A DNA stretch of 64,000 nucleotides from JADCGM01 sp943370355 (GCA_943370355.1 CALRQP020000002.1:124001-188000); one strand, 5' to 3'. Positions 45,732-55,101 are shown, counted from the first letter of the stretch. Program-made: numbers and translations. Notes: generated by a model from the sequence alone, not told the origin.

Positions 45732-46408
45732 CCGGTCAGGTCCTCATTGTCGACGATGAACCGGCGATCCGCCGGCTGGTGCGGGGTGCGTTGGAGCGCG
45801 CTGGCCACAGTGTCAGCGAGGCGGCGACCGCCGCCGAAGCAGTGATCGAAGCCCGCCGCGATGGCTGCGAACTGGTGCTTCTCGACCTCGGCCTGCCCGA
45901 CCGCGACGGGCTCGAGCTGGTGCCGTTGCTAAAGGCCTTGAAGCGGGCGGTGATCGTGCTTACCGCGCGTGATGCGACGGCGGAGAAGGTCGCGGCACTC
46001 GATCTCGGCGCTGACGATTATGTGTTGAAGCCGTTCGATACCGAGGAACTGCTTGCGCGTGTCCGCGTCGCGCTTCGGCACAATCTGGGCGATGCGGTCG
46101 AAGGCGGCGTCGCGCGGTTTGGCAACGTGACCCTCGACCCCGCCGCCCGCCGCGTGACGCGGGATGGCGAGGAGGTCCGGCTCACCCGCAAGGAATATGC
46201 GCTGCTGACCGAACTGGCGCGCCACCCGGGCCGCGTCATCACGCACAGCCAGCTGCTGACCGGCGTCTGGGGCGCGGCGCATGTCACCGACGTCGAATAT
46301 CTGCGCGTCGCCATGCGCGGCCTGCGCATGAAGCTCGAGGAGGATCCGGCCGCGCCGCGCCTACTCATCAATGAACCTGGGGTGGGCTACCGCCTTCTGG
46401 CAAGCTGA
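45728..46408 (+). CDS. kdpE: response regulator KdpE
   Basis: KdpE (226 aa) is an OmpR/PhoB-class response regulator that activates kdp transcription. The receiver domain has acidic residues at DDEP, phosphoacceptor Asp53 in LLDLGLPDRDG, LTARD and the switch Lys in DYVLKPF. The C-terminal winged helix contains RLTRKEYALLTELARHPGRV and HVTDVEYLRVAMRGLRMKLE. It starts inside the kdpD stop and is the last gene of the operon. Confidence 0.96.
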   Translation: MTGQVLIVDDEPAIRRLVRGALERAGHSVSEAATAAEAVIEARRDGCELVLLDLGLPDRDGLELVPLLKALKRAVIVLTARDATAEKVAALDLGADDYVLKPFDTEELLARVRVALRHNLGDAVEGGVARFGNVTLDPAARRVTRDGEEVRLTRKEYALLTELARHPGRVITHSQLLTGVWGAAHVTDVEYLRVAMRGLRMKLEEDPAAPRLLINEPGVGYRLLAS

Positions 46409-46699
46409 CCTGGCCGCTCAGCTTGCCGAAACCGGAAGCATTCCGAATGGAAGCTGTCTAGCCAGCGTAAAGCGGAAGAGTGACAGCTTTGATCCTCAGG
46501 CGCGCGATACCTGCCGGACCGCAAACGGTTCCAAATGCGCCAGTCGGAAACGCGCCCAATTGCCATCGTTCACATGAGCCAATCGCTCACCTTGAAGCAG
46601 TCGTCCGTCCACGTTCCTGTAGCAACATGCGAACGACCCGGAGCTGTCCCTTACGATCGGCGTTCTTGCGTCCCCAGCATGTCGGCCGACATTCCCGCA
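46409..46699. other. convergent intergenic region, nothing recognised
   Basis: These 291 bases separate the convergent kdpE and LytTR genes. I see no credible gene, no clear intrinsic terminator and no repeat. Short open frames here have no ribosome site or family similarity. Confidence 0.3.
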
Positions 46700-47581
46700 T
46701 CACTGCCCAAGCATGAAGCCAAGCAGGGCTTGGTGCTTGTGACTGACCGGTACCACCAGACCGCCGGTAAGCGACAAACGCATGTTGCCGCGTTCGCTCA
46801 TCGATTCGATAATCGCTGGCCGCTTGACCCAGAAGGAGCGGTGGACCTGGATGCCGTCGGCGCCCTTCAGTTCTGAAAGCGCATCGGCGAAGCGGAAGTA
46901 GATCAGGCGGCTGCTGCCGTCGTCGCAATGCACGCGGACATAATGGTCTTCTGCTTGCAGGGCGACGATCCGGTCTGGATCGGCAATACCGCCCTTGCGG
47001 AACTCGCCAGCTATCCGAGGCGAATAAGGCACCCCAGCCGCGGGTAGGGCAGCCGCAGGCTGCGCGATCGATATTGCCGGGGTACTGGCCCATGCGCGGG
47101 ATTCGCGCATGCTGTACCGCTCGTAGGCGTATCGCAGGCCGCACCAGTACACCGCTCCATATGCGCTGGCGCGGAACAGCTGAGCGACATAGCCGATGTC
47201 GAGCAGGCTGCGATTGGTGCCCATGATCGACTTGTCTTCGACACCACTCAGATCAAGGAAGAGGAGGTTGAGAGCTGGCCCATAATATCGAGACAACAGG
47301 ATATTGCCGAAGGCAGCGATCACCAGAAGTACAGGAAACGACAGCTCCCATGGCTTCAAAACGGACTTCCCGGATTGCAGCAGCGCTTCGGAAAGCCACC
47401 AGGATATCAGCCATTGGCTGAGCCAGAGACCGCATGACGCGGCAACAGGCATGAACCGGCCCAGCCCCGCCTGATACCAGCCCATCGGAAAGCCAATCAT
47501 CACCGGGCAGGCGACGAAAAACAGCAGCGCGACCAGCATGCGGTCGTAGGCATATCTTCGGGTCGCCATCGCGTCTGTCAT
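46700..47581 (-). CDS. membrane-anchored LytTR transcriptional regulator
   Basis: This 293-residue protein has an N-terminal membrane part of about four helices (MLVALLFFVACPVMIGFPMG; WLSQWLISWWL; ELSFPVLLVIAAFGNILLS; a further one near 150). Its C-terminal LytTR DNA-binding domain (about residues 195-293) contains ADPDRIVALQAEDHYVRVHC, GIQVHRSFWVKRPAI and LSLTGGLVVPVSHKH. In sphingomonads such one-component regulators often stand next to TonB receptor genes. It is divergent to the TonB receptor at 47811, and the gap holds a strong inverted repeat. The ATG at 47581 is preferred over an in-frame TTG at 47602. The signal sensed is unknown. Confidence 0.85.
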   Translation of the reverse strand: MTDAMATRRYAYDRMLVALLFFVACPVMIGFPMGWYQAGLGRFMPVAASCGLWLSQWLISWWLSEALLQSGKSVLKPWELSFPVLLVIAAFGNILLSRYYGPALNLLFLDLSGVEDKSIMGTNRSLLDIGYVAQLFRASAYGAVYWCGLRYAYERYSMRESRAWASTPAISIAQPAAALPAAGVPYSPRIAGEFRKGGIADPDRIVALQAEDHYVRVHCDDGSSRLIYFRFADALSELKGADGIQVHRSFWVKRPAIIESMSERGNMRLSLTGGLVVPVSHKHQALLGFMLGQ

Positions 47582-47647
47582 CGCGGTCACCGGACAATCC
47601 AATCGTTACACGTCTATCATAGGCACAAGTCGGTCACATCGCGAATA

Positions 47648-47690
47648 GCCGTTCACGCAGCCTCCACTGCGTGAACGGCCGTTCGCGTAG
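47648..47690. promoter_or_regulatory. inverted repeat plus third half-site, candidate LytTR operator
   Basis: A perfect 13-base inverted repeat, GCCGTTCACGCAG and CTGCGTGAACGGC, is separated by CCTCCA (47661-47666). It is followed at once by a third, imperfect copy, CCGTTCGCGTAG (47679-47690). The CGTT core fits the direct-repeat elements recognised by LytTR domains. The site sits between the LytTR gene and the TonB receptor gene, about 120 bases upstream of the receptor ATG. Confidence 0.6.
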
Positions 47691-47810
47691 CGCCGGTATT
47701 TTCGCGCGAAAACAGCGCTGGCGATCCCTGAACCTCCGACACATCGATAGCGGGAGCAGCTTGGTCCGGGCGACGGGACGCCCTTCCAAGACTGGTTACA
47801 GGGGAGCAAG

Positions 47811-50315
47811 ATGATGACCATGAACAATCGCCGCCGCCACCGGCTTCTGTGCCGCCTCGGCGTTTCAGGACTGGTTTTGGCCAACACCGCAGCCTGGGCA
47901 CAAACGCAAGTTGCGGCGGCAACAGGGGCAAGCGAGTCCGCCGAAGCCGGCGAGATCGTCATCACGGCACGCAACCGGACCGAGCGGCTGCTGGATGCGC
48001 CCTTGTCGATCACGGCCTTTGCGAGCACGCAGATCGAGCAGCAGAAAGTGCAAACCTTCGCCGACATCGCCCGGCTCGATTCAAGCCTCGTGTTCGACAA
48101 GGGATCGGGCCTTCAGGACACGCGGCCGGTCATCCGCGGTTTGCCATCGTCGCGCGGCCGCCCGCCGGTCGGCATCCTCATCGACGGAGTCGACGCATCG
48201 ACCGAATCCTTCGGCGCGTCGGCTGGCGGATCGACGCTGCTCAACACGCGGGCGATCGAGGTCGAGCGTATCGAGGTCGTCAAGGGCCCGCAGTCGGCGC
48301 TGTATGGCCGTGTCGCGTTCGGTGGCGCCATCAACTACGTGACCAAGAAGCCGTCTGAGACGTTCGGCGGGGAAGTTGGCGGCGAAGTTGGCGAATATGG
48401 GACCTACGAGGGGCGCGCGGCCCTGACCGGTCCCCTCGCTGACGGCCTGTCCGCGCGGGTCCACGGCTATTACAGCACGTCGGACGGCTATTATCGGAAC
48501 GAGCTGTCGGGCCAGCGGATCGGCGGCTTCGACAGTTACGGCGGCGGGGCCTCGCTGCTGTTCGATCGCGGGGCTGGAAATGCCCTGCTGAGCGTCAACT
48601 ACAGCCGCGACACGATTGAACCTGCCGCGCAGGAATATGCCGGATCGCGCGCCGTCGCCAATGTGACGATCCCGCTGGCACCGGGTGTCGCCGGCGCGAC
48701 CGTTGGCACCGTCGGTGCGACCACGACGCTGCCGGCCAGCGTGCAGGCAGTGCCGTTCGGCACGATCCAGCGCTCGAATGTCGGGGTGCGCCTCAGTCTC
48801 GATCCGCGGACCGGGAAAGATTATCCCGGCGCGCACGTCGAAACGCTGCGCACCGCGCTGACGGTCAATCTGGATGTCGCGGATTGGGCAAAGTTCACCT
48901 CGATCAGCGCCTTTACGCACTCGAAGTTCAACGAGCGTGAGGACATCGACTTCTTCGGCTTTCCGCAAGCCGCCGTCACGGGACCGGGCGGCGCAGGGCA
49001 AGGTGAGCCGTTCCAGCGCTTCTTCGAGCTCAATATCTTCAACGGCGACGTGAAGCAGCTCAATCAGGAGCTGCGACTTGGCAACCTCGACGGCGGTCCA
49101 TTCCGCTGGGCGGTCGGCGGGCTCTATTGGTATGAAAAATACCAGCAGGACAACACATCGGCAGCCTATGTCGTACCTGCACCGTTCAGCGCCCAAAAAG
49201 ACGTGACGCTGGTCCAGGATGTCCTGCCCCGCACGCGCGGTGTACGCACGACCGACCATGTTTCGGGTTATGGCATGGCCGAATACGACGTCACGCCGCA
49301 GCTCACGGTCAGCGTCGAAGCGCGGTACGCGCATGAAAGCTACGACTATGTCTTCAATCCGTTCCTGACCACCTCGGCGGTGCCGCTGGCGAATGGCGGT
49401 TACCCGATTGTCGTGCTTCTCCAACCTGTGCCCAGGAGCTCAAGCAGCAATTACTTCGCCCCCAAAGGGCTGATCCGGTACAAGCCAACTGACGATCTGA
49501 TGTTCTATGCATCCGCGGCCAAGGGTGTGAAGCCGGCAGGCTATTCGACCGTCGCCGTGACGGACTCGTCGCTGGCGCGATACGACACGGAAAAGCTTTA
49601 CAACTACGAGGCCGGGTTCAAAGGCGACTTTCTCGACCGGAAAGTTCTTGTCAGTTCGGCTGCTTTTTACATGAACTATCGTGGCAAACAGATCAGTGTA
49701 GCGCAGCCCAATCCCCTTACGCCGTCGGGGTTTTCCAACTTCATCCGGAACGCCGGCGGCGCGCGGGTTTACGGGATTGAAGCGAGCGTTACGCTGAACC
49801 CCACGGACGCGCTGAGTTTCAATATCGGCTATACCTATCTCAACGCCAAATACACCGACTTCGAGGTCAACGTTAACAGCGGACTGGTCGGCTCGTTCGT
49901 CAAAAGCTGCACGCCGAACGTGGTGATCGGGAACGGCGTTTTCTGCCGGGCAAACCTTAAGGGCAATTTGCTCGAACGGACGCCGAAACATTCGATTACC
50001 GGCTCGGCGAGATACACCGTACCGTTGGGTGGAGACCTAAAGCTCTTCGGCGAGGGCGACGTTCGATACACCGGGCATCGGGCTCTGGACGAGTTCAACG
50101 TACGGACGATCCCGGCGTTCACAACTGCCAATGTGCGCGTGGGCATCGAGGGGCGTCAGTACAGCCTGCTCGGCTATGTCGACAATGTTCTGAACAGCAA
50201 GACGATCCAGGGCGCCGTGGGCGTCGGCGATCAGCTCGCTCCCGGCAATTTCGCGATTATCGAACAGCTGCCTGACAAACGCCGGATCGGCCTGCGCGCT
50301 TCGTACAAATTCTAG
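47811..50315 (+). CDS. TonB-dependent outer-membrane receptor
   Basis: This 834-residue TonB-dependent transporter has a signal peptide (RLGVSGLVLANTAAWAQ) and a TonB-box-like GEIVITARNRTERL. The plug contains TRPVIRGLPSSRGRPPVGIL and VEVVKGPQSALYGRVAFGGA (written here in part as VKGPQSALYGRVAFGGA). The beta-barrel ends in LRASYKF with the terminal Phe required for outer-membrane assembly. GGGGAGCAAG precedes the ATG. It probably imports the substrate of the downstream hydrolase/DUF1838 genes, 24 bases away on the same strand, and is probably controlled by the divergent LytTR regulator. The ligand is unknown. Confidence 0.93.
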   Translation: MMTMNNRRRHRLLCRLGVSGLVLANTAAWAQTQVAAATGASESAEAGEIVITARNRTERLLDAPLSITAFASTQIEQQKVQTFADIARLDSSLVFDKGSGLQDTRPVIRGLPSSRGRPPVGILIDGVDASTESFGASAGGSTLLNTRAIEVERIEVVKGPQSALYGRVAFGGAINYVTKKPSETFGGEVGGEVGEYGTYEGRAALTGPLADGLSARVHGYYSTSDGYYRNELSGQRIGGFDSYGGGASLLFDRGAGNALLSVNYSRDTIEPAAQEYAGSRAVANVTIPLAPGVAGATVGTVGATTTLPASVQAVPFGTIQRSNVGVRLSLDPRTGKDYPGAHVETLRTALTVNLDVADWAKFTSISAFTHSKFNEREDIDFFGFPQAAVTGPGGAGQGEPFQRFFELNIFNGDVKQLNQELRLGNLDGGPFRWAVGGLYWYEKYQQDNTSAAYVVPAPFSAQKDVTLVQDVLPRTRGVRTTDHVSGYGMAEYDVTPQLTVSVEARYAHESYDYVFNPFLTTSAVPLANGGYPIVVLLQPVPRSSSSNYFAPKGLIRYKPTDDLMFYASAAKGVKPAGYSTVAVTDSSLARYDTEKLYNYEAGFKGDFLDRKVLVSSAAFYMNYRGKQISVAQPNPLTPSGFSNFIRNAGGARVYGIEASVTLNPTDALSFNIGYTYLNAKYTDFEVNVNSGLVGSFVKSCTPNVVIGNGVFCRANLKGNLLERTPKHSITGSARYTVPLGGDLKLFGEGDVRYTGHRALDEFNVRTIPAFTTANVRVGIEGRQYSLLGYVDNVLNSKTIQGAVGVGDQLAPGNFAIIEQLPDKRRIGLRASYKF

Positions 50316-50339
50316 CTCTCGCGCCAGATCGGATTTGCA

Positions 50340-51653
50340 ATGCGTTGGCGTATCAACCTTCGCCGTCCTGACCGGACGCGGAACGTCCGGCTGGCCGCGC
50401 CGCTTGCGATGCTCATCTACCTCCTGAGCTCGCAAGCGGCCTGTGCCACACCCTCGCACTTGACCGTGCGCTCGTCCGACGGCGTCGAACTTGCGGTGGA
50501 AGAAGAAGGTGACCGGCAGCGGCCCGGTATCCTGTTTCTGCATGGTTTCGGACAAAGCCATCTGTCGTTCCGGCGGCAGTTCGGCTCTGACCTGGCGCAG
50601 CGCTACCATCTCGTTGCGTTCGATCTGCGCGGCCACGGCGGTTCTTCCAAGCCGACCGATCCAGCGGCTTACAGCGACGTAGGCCGCTCCGCCGACGACG
50701 TCGCGGCCGTCATCAAAGCAACCGGGCTCGTTCGTCCCGTCATCGTCGCTTGGTCCTATGGCGGCTTGGTCGCGGGCGATTATGTCCGGAAATTCGGGAC
50801 GGCGAATGTGGCGGGGCTTGTTCTCGCCGGGACGCTTGGCGGGTTCACCAAGGTTTCCGGGCCGCTGCCACCGCAATTGGCGACGATTGCGGCGGAGATG
50901 CGTTCGGCGTCCGAACTGACGCGGTCGAGCGATCTTGCCGATAATATCCGCGGCGCGCGCATCATCAGCGACGCCTATGCCACGCCCGCCTCGACCGCCG
51001 ATGAGCGCGCGATCCTGCTGGCGACCGAACTGATGCTGCCCGCCTATGTTCGGCGGGCGATGTTGCAGAGGCGCGGCGACAACTCAGACCTTATCGGACA
51101 GTTCAAGGACGTTCCGGTTTTGCTGGTGCGCGGCGATACCGAAATCGGCATGTCAGAGCCCGGCATTGCCGATCTCCAGCGCCAATTGCCGCAGATTGCG
51201 GTGTCGCGGTTCCCCGGTGGCCATCTCACATTTTATGACTTCGCCGATCGCTTCAATGGCGAGCTGGCGCGGTTCGTGGACGGCGCTGTGGCGCGGCCGC
51301 AGGCGGCATCGGCTCCACCGAAACGGCCGTCGGGCCTGCCGCTCACTTTGGCGGCGCACCGTGCGTTTCGCGACCGGGAATTTGCCATGGTCGATCGCAA
51401 CGGCGATGGCGCAATCGATCACGACGAGCTGCGCTTCCGGATGGAGGCCGCAGTGGGCCGATCGTCGCCCGAGGCGCTCGCCAGGGCGATGCGCGTGAAT
51501 TGCGGGCGCAATGTGCCGGCCTGCTCGCGCGCGGCGTTTCGTGTGCAGGGGGACTCCGAATTCGCCCGTCTCGACACCGATCATGATGGCGTGGTGACCG
51601 AAACGGAGTTTGTCGCCGCGGGTTCGACATTTCACCTCGAACAGCCTTTCTGA
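50340..51653 (+). CDS. exported alpha/beta hydrolase fused to a C-terminal EF-hand pair
   Basis: This 437-residue protein starts with a hydrophobic export signal (LAAPLAMLIYLLSSQAACA). An alpha/beta-hydrolase domain follows (about 40-310): FLHGFGQSHLSF, FDLRGHGGSSKP, nucleophile elbow AWSYGG (W-S-Y-G-G), VLLVRGDTEIG, and a His in FPGGHLTFYDF. After a proline-rich linker come two EF-hand calcium loops, DRNGDGAIDHDEL (about 355-367) and DTDHDGVVTETEF (about 415-427), with Cys residues between them. The hydrolase part resembles esterases/peroxidases of the fold. A calcium-binding tail on such an enzyme is unusual. It follows the TonB receptor by 24 bases and precedes a DUF1838 gene by 10. Confidence 0.82.
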   Translation: MRWRINLRRPDRTRNVRLAAPLAMLIYLLSSQAACATPSHLTVRSSDGVELAVEEEGDRQRPGILFLHGFGQSHLSFRRQFGSDLAQRYHLVAFDLRGHGGSSKPTDPAAYSDVGRSADDVAAVIKATGLVRPVIVAWSYGGLVAGDYVRKFGTANVAGLVLAGTLGGFTKVSGPLPPQLATIAAEMRSASELTRSSDLADNIRGARIISDAYATPASTADERAILLATELMLPAYVRRAMLQRRGDNSDLIGQFKDVPVLLVRGDTEIGMSEPGIADLQRQLPQIAVSRFPGGHLTFYDFADRFNGELARFVDGAVARPQAASAPPKRPSGLPLTLAAHRAFRDREFAMVDRNGDGAIDHDELRFRMEAAVGRSSPEALARAMRVNCGRNVPACSRAAFRVQGDSEFARLDTDHDGVVTETEFVAAGSTFHLEQPF

Positions 51654-51663
51654 GGAGAGCCCG

Positions 51664-52509
51664 ATGACCGGAATTTCCGCAACGACCCGTCGTCACGCCC
51701 TGATCGGCATGGCTGGACTGTCGCTTGGCGGCATTGCCGCGTCCGGGCAGGCGGCGGCCCGGGTCGCCGCTCCGCCGCCGATCCCCGACGTTGCGGCCTA
51801 TCTCGCGCTGCGATTCGCGGGTCCGCAACGCGTCGGCTGGTGGATCAACCGAGCGACGGTCTTCGCGCTGGTACTCGGGCGGCGGACCATTCCCCTGTTC
51901 GATGTCATCGGGCTCGGTCGGGACAGCTATGTCGCAATGCCCGACGGCTCCTTCCATCTGAACTTCGATGAATGCGGCTGGTATTGCGCGCCGGGCACGA
52001 CCGTACCGCTGACCTCCATGGTCAGCCCGATCAATGGACGCACGATCACCGTCCAGCACTACCGGTCTCCCAACGATACGATGCTGACCAACGGCAAGCA
52101 GGTCATGACGAAGCCGATTCCGCCGGGCGTGGAGATCGAGACTGTGCGCAGCGCCCTGCAGTCGGACGGCGAACAGGTATGGATGAGCGATGACCATATT
52201 GTTAGATCGCCGCGCAAGGTGTCGGAGGAGGCGCTTCGCGCGAATCCGGCCGCTGCGTGGAACGTGCAGACGTCGCTCGCCACCTACAATGCCCGGCGGG
52301 ACGATCTCATGGCCTACCGCCGACGCTGGGTCCCAGCGACCTGCGCCTATCAGACGCTCGCTAGCTGGCGGACCTGGTTCGATGCTGACGAGACGCCTGG
52401 CGTGATGTCGTGGCGGATGCACGGAACCAAAGTCGCCAGCATCAAAGACATGCCGGATCCGTTGCTCGGGCTCGTCCGGGCTCAGCATCCGGCTCTGCTC
52501 GAAAGTTGA
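51664..52509 (+). CDS. DUF1838-family exported protein (copy 1)
   Basis: This is a 281-residue protein of unknown function. It begins with a Tat/Sec-like signal (RRHALIGMAGLSLGGIAASG). It resembles DUF1838 proteins in its mid part, with FDVIGLGRDSYVAM, AWNVQTSLATYNARRDDLMA and the C-terminal WRTWFDADETPGVMSWRMHG. No catalytic motif can be named. GAGGAG precedes the ATG at 51664. It lies between the EF-hand hydrolase and a second DUF1838 gene, all closely spaced, so it probably works on the same substrate. It is clearly related to, but divergent from, copy 2. Confidence 0.6.
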   Translation: MTGISATTRRHALIGMAGLSLGGIAASGQAAARVAAPPPIPDVAAYLALRFAGPQRVGWWINRATVFALVLGRRTIPLFDVIGLGRDSYVAMPDGSFHLNFDECGWYCAPGTTVPLTSMVSPINGRTITVQHYRSPNDTMLTNGKQVMTKPIPPGVEIETVRSALQSDGEQVWMSDDHIVRSPRKVSEEALRANPAAAWNVQTSLATYNARRDDLMAYRRRWVPATCAYQTLASWRTWFDADETPGVMSWRMHGTKVASIKDMPDPLLGLVRAQHPALLES

Positions 52510-52539
52510 GCTGCCCCAACCGCGTCGAGGAGTTCGCTG

Positions 52540-53517
52540 ATGTCTGAGATGTTCTTGCAAAATCCGCTTTCGCGGCGAGCGGCCTTGATCGGAACACCGC
52601 TGGCGGCAGCGGCGATGGCTGCGCCTGTCCTTGGTGCGCCGACGCCGCGCCGGGCCAATTTCGATCCGGCCAGCCCGGCGGATAATCTCCGCACCTACGT
52701 CAAGCTGCAGTACAGTCTGATCAAGGAGCAGGTTCACAGCTATTTCGGTGGCAATATCTATGCACTCGAGGGCGACCTGCCGCCGCGCCTATTGTTCGCG
52801 ATCGACGGTTATGGCCAAGGCTGGACCGATCCCCAGCCCGACGGCAGCTACCGCCTGGCGTGGAAGGAAATTGCCTTCATCAAGGACCCGCTGACCGGTA
52901 AAATCCTCGATCGCTGGCACAATCCGCTCATCGACGAGGATGTCGATGTGCGGCACATCATGAACCCGGCCGCCAATGCAACGCTCAGAATTCGCGACGA
53001 AGGGCCCGATGCCTCGTTCGTGACATCGCAGATCGACAAGCCGCCCCGCAATCCGAACGGGTCCAACGATTTCATTCTGCCGTGGCAGACGATCGGCGCG
53101 CATACGTCGGTCTGGAATGACGTGGTGCTTGCCATGAAACATACGCTCGATCCCAAGGTCTGGGTACGCGAATCGAGCGGCGAGCGGATCAGCATCGGCG
53201 AGTTCTTCCAGCTCGTTGCGCGTACGGATGAGCTGTTCGACGATCGGCGGAATCAGGTGCCGTACACGGGCTCTTGGGTAAGGATAGCGTCCTGGCATCC
53301 CTGGATGCTCATGGGGCAACGCCCGGGGAAACTGTTCTACCGCTGCACGACGCAGCGGCTCGCTAGCGCCAACGAACTCCCGGCTCCGTTCCTGTCAGCG
53401 CTAGTAACCCGGGCCCCTGAATATCTTGAAGCCCCGACCGAATGGGGTCCTCGCTACTCAACCTGGAAAAACTTCTTCGCGACCCAGAAGCCCAAGCCAC
53501 CGAAGTCGCCGCAATGA
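52540..53517 (+). CDS. DUF1838-family exported protein (copy 2)
   Basis: This is a 325-residue protein with a twin-arginine-type signal (SRRAALIGTPLAAAAMAAPV). DUF1838-type features follow: TYVKLQYSLIKEQVHSYFGG, EIAFIKDPLTGKILDRWHNP (typical 'D-P-x-T-G-x-x-L-D-x-W-x-N-P'), VRHIMNPAANATLRI and SWHPWMLMGQRPGKLFYR near the end. The family has no assigned reaction that I can state. GAGGAG lies about 10 bases before the ATG. It follows copy 1 by 30 bases. Conserved aromatic and His residues suggest a binding or enzymatic role in the periplasm. Confidence 0.7.
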   Translation: MSEMFLQNPLSRRAALIGTPLAAAAMAAPVLGAPTPRRANFDPASPADNLRTYVKLQYSLIKEQVHSYFGGNIYALEGDLPPRLLFAIDGYGQGWTDPQPDGSYRLAWKEIAFIKDPLTGKILDRWHNPLIDEDVDVRHIMNPAANATLRIRDEGPDASFVTSQIDKPPRNPNGSNDFILPWQTIGAHTSVWNDVVLAMKHTLDPKVWVRESSGERISIGEFFQLVARTDELFDDRRNQVPYTGSWVRIASWHPWMLMGQRPGKLFYRCTTQRLASANELPAPFLSALVTRAPEYLEAPTEWGPRYSTWKNFFATQKPKPPKSPQ

Positions 53518-53557
53518 GCACGCGAGGCATGGGCGGCCTCCGCACAGATCATCGATA

Positions 53558-54085
53558 GTGGGCTTCTTCAGCGCAGTTCTGGCGGTTGCCGTGGCAACAA
53601 GCGTCCCCGACGAACCGGTCTCACAGGTGCCCGCAGCCCTTGCCGGACTGGCCATCCATCACGTGCAGATATCTGTCGCTGACGCGGATGCTCTAGCTGC
53701 GTGGTATGTCCGCATGCTTGGCTTCCGCATTACCAAGCGGGCGATCGCGCCCGGGCTTAAGCTAATCTGGATCGACATTCCCGGCTTCCGCCTCGGCCTT
53801 GCCCAAGTCGACGGATCAGTCCGTCCAGCATCGGCGAATGTGATCCCGCCTACCGACGTCATGACTCAGGGCTATCGCCAGATTCACTTCAGCATTGCCG
53901 ATGTCGATTTAGCTTACGCCACTATGACCAAACTAGGCGCCCGCTTTGTCATGCCGCCGCGCAGCTTCGCAATCACCGGTATTCGCTTGGCAACGTTCGT
54001 CGACCCCGAAGGCAATGTGGGCAGCCTTTATCAGGACCTTGAACCGGGAAACGCTCTGATCCCGCAAGTGCCCGGTCGCAATTGA
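53558..54085 (+). CDS. VOC-family (glyoxalase-fold) protein, possibly exported
   Basis: The frame encodes a single VOC module: LAGLAIHHVQISVADADALA, then WYVRMLGFRIT, IHFSIADVDLAY and the C-terminal VDPEGNVGSLYQDLEPGN (part of the Glu metal motif region). The start is uncertain. The GTG at 53558 gives 175 residues with a hydrophobic leader (FFSAVLAVAVATSV), but no ribosome site is clear. The frame is open further upstream, inside the DUF1838 gene, with no sensible N-terminus, so the 5' end could also be damaged. It may act on an intermediate of the neighbouring enzymes. Confidence 0.6.
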   Translation: MGFFSAVLAVAVATSVPDEPVSQVPAALAGLAIHHVQISVADADALAAWYVRMLGFRITKRAIAPGLKLIWIDIPGFRLGLAQVDGSVRPASANVIPPTDVMTQGYRQIHFSIADVDLAYATMTKLGARFVMPPRSFAITGIRLATFVDPEGNVGSLYQDLEPGNALIPQVPGRN

Positions 54086-54131
54086 ATTTGCTTTGGAGAT
54101 TGAAAATGCGCGAGTGCGACCCGATGGCGGC

Positions 54132-55100
54132 CTAGTGCAACGATAGTTCATGGCCGACGCCTGCGGCCCGGGCGGAGCGCAGTACGACATCGGCCGCAGC
54201 AAGATCCTGTGCGATCACTCCGAGGGACTTGTAAACAGTGACCGCCTCCACACTGTTACGGCCCGGAACCAGCCCAAGCAGAAGTTCGCCGAGTTCACCG
54301 CGGATGTGGCCAAGACTGGCAGCGCCCGCAGCGATTGCGTTTCTGAGTTCACCGGCCTCCGCCGCCGCGGATGGGCGATAATCGACGTAGAACTCTGCCC
54401 GTGTAACAAGCGCAACGTCGGCTTCGGAGGTCGTTGGGACGGCTGATCCCACCAAGTTTACGTGCGTGCCGGGACGCACGAGCGCGCCCTCCAGAATCGG
54501 AGCGGTCGCGCTTGTCGTGGTGCAAATGATATCTGCGCTCGAGACGGCCGCTTGGACAGTGTCCGCGACAGTTGCCGGCAGATCCAGCCTAGCTGCCAGT
54601 GCGGCAGCATGACCGGGCGTGCGCCCCCAAATACTGACATGCGAGATCGGTCGAACGGCGGCTATGGCGGCAACATGGCGGCGTGCTTGTTCGCCGGTGC
54701 CCAAGATAGCGAGCCGTGAGGCGTCCGGTCGCGCAAGGACGTCGGTTGCGAGCGCCGAGGTTGCAGCTGTGCGTATCGCCGTCAAACTGCCACCCTCGAT
54801 AATTGCAAGAAGCAATCCCGTGCCGGCATCAAACAGTTGCAGGATTCCAACGTGGCTCCCGTGCAAGCTGCCGGGTTCGCGGACATATTTCGCCACGGTC
54901 TTGACGCCGAAGAGCGGCGGATTCGCGATGTAGCCGGGCATGACCACCAGTTTGCCAGACGTATCGGGGATCGGAATCACCTCGCGCAGGGGAAGCGCGA
55001 CTTCGCGTCGCGATACCTGCACCATCGCCCTTCGCATCGCTTCGATTGCTGCCGGTAAGGGCAGCAGCATCTCCACTTCGGCAGCGCTAAGGATGAGCAT
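54132..55100 (-). CDS. ornithine cyclodeaminase / mu-crystallin family protein
   Basis: This 322-residue protein belongs to the OCD/mu-crystallin NAD(P)-dependent family, which includes cyclodeaminases, ketimine reductases and alanine/tauropine-type dehydrogenases. Landmarks are LPLPAAIEAMRRAM at the N-terminus, GKLVVMPGYIANPP, EGGSLTAIRTAATSALATD (substrate-binding Arg), the Rossmann motif LAILGTGEQARRHVAAI and SADIICTTTSATAPIL. The ATG at 55100 is one base after the cupin stop. It is last in a hydrolase-cupin-OCD operon. It may reduce or release an amine from an imine; the substrate is not evident. Confidence 0.85.
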   Translation of the reverse strand: MLILSAAEVEMLLPLPAAIEAMRRAMVQVSRREVALPLREVIPIPDTSGKLVVMPGYIANPPLFGVKTVAKYVREPGSLHGSHVGILQLFDAGTGLLLAIIEGGSLTAIRTAATSALATDVLARPDASRLAILGTGEQARRHVAAIAAVRPISHVSIWGRTPGHAAALAARLDLPATVADTVQAAVSSADIICTTTSATAPILEGALVRPGTHVNLVGSAVPTTSEADVALVTRAEFYVDYRPSAAAEAGELRNAIAAGAASLGHIRGELGELLLGLVPGRNSVEAVTVYKSLGVIAQDLAAADVVLRSARAAGVGHELSLH

Positions 55101-55101
55101 G

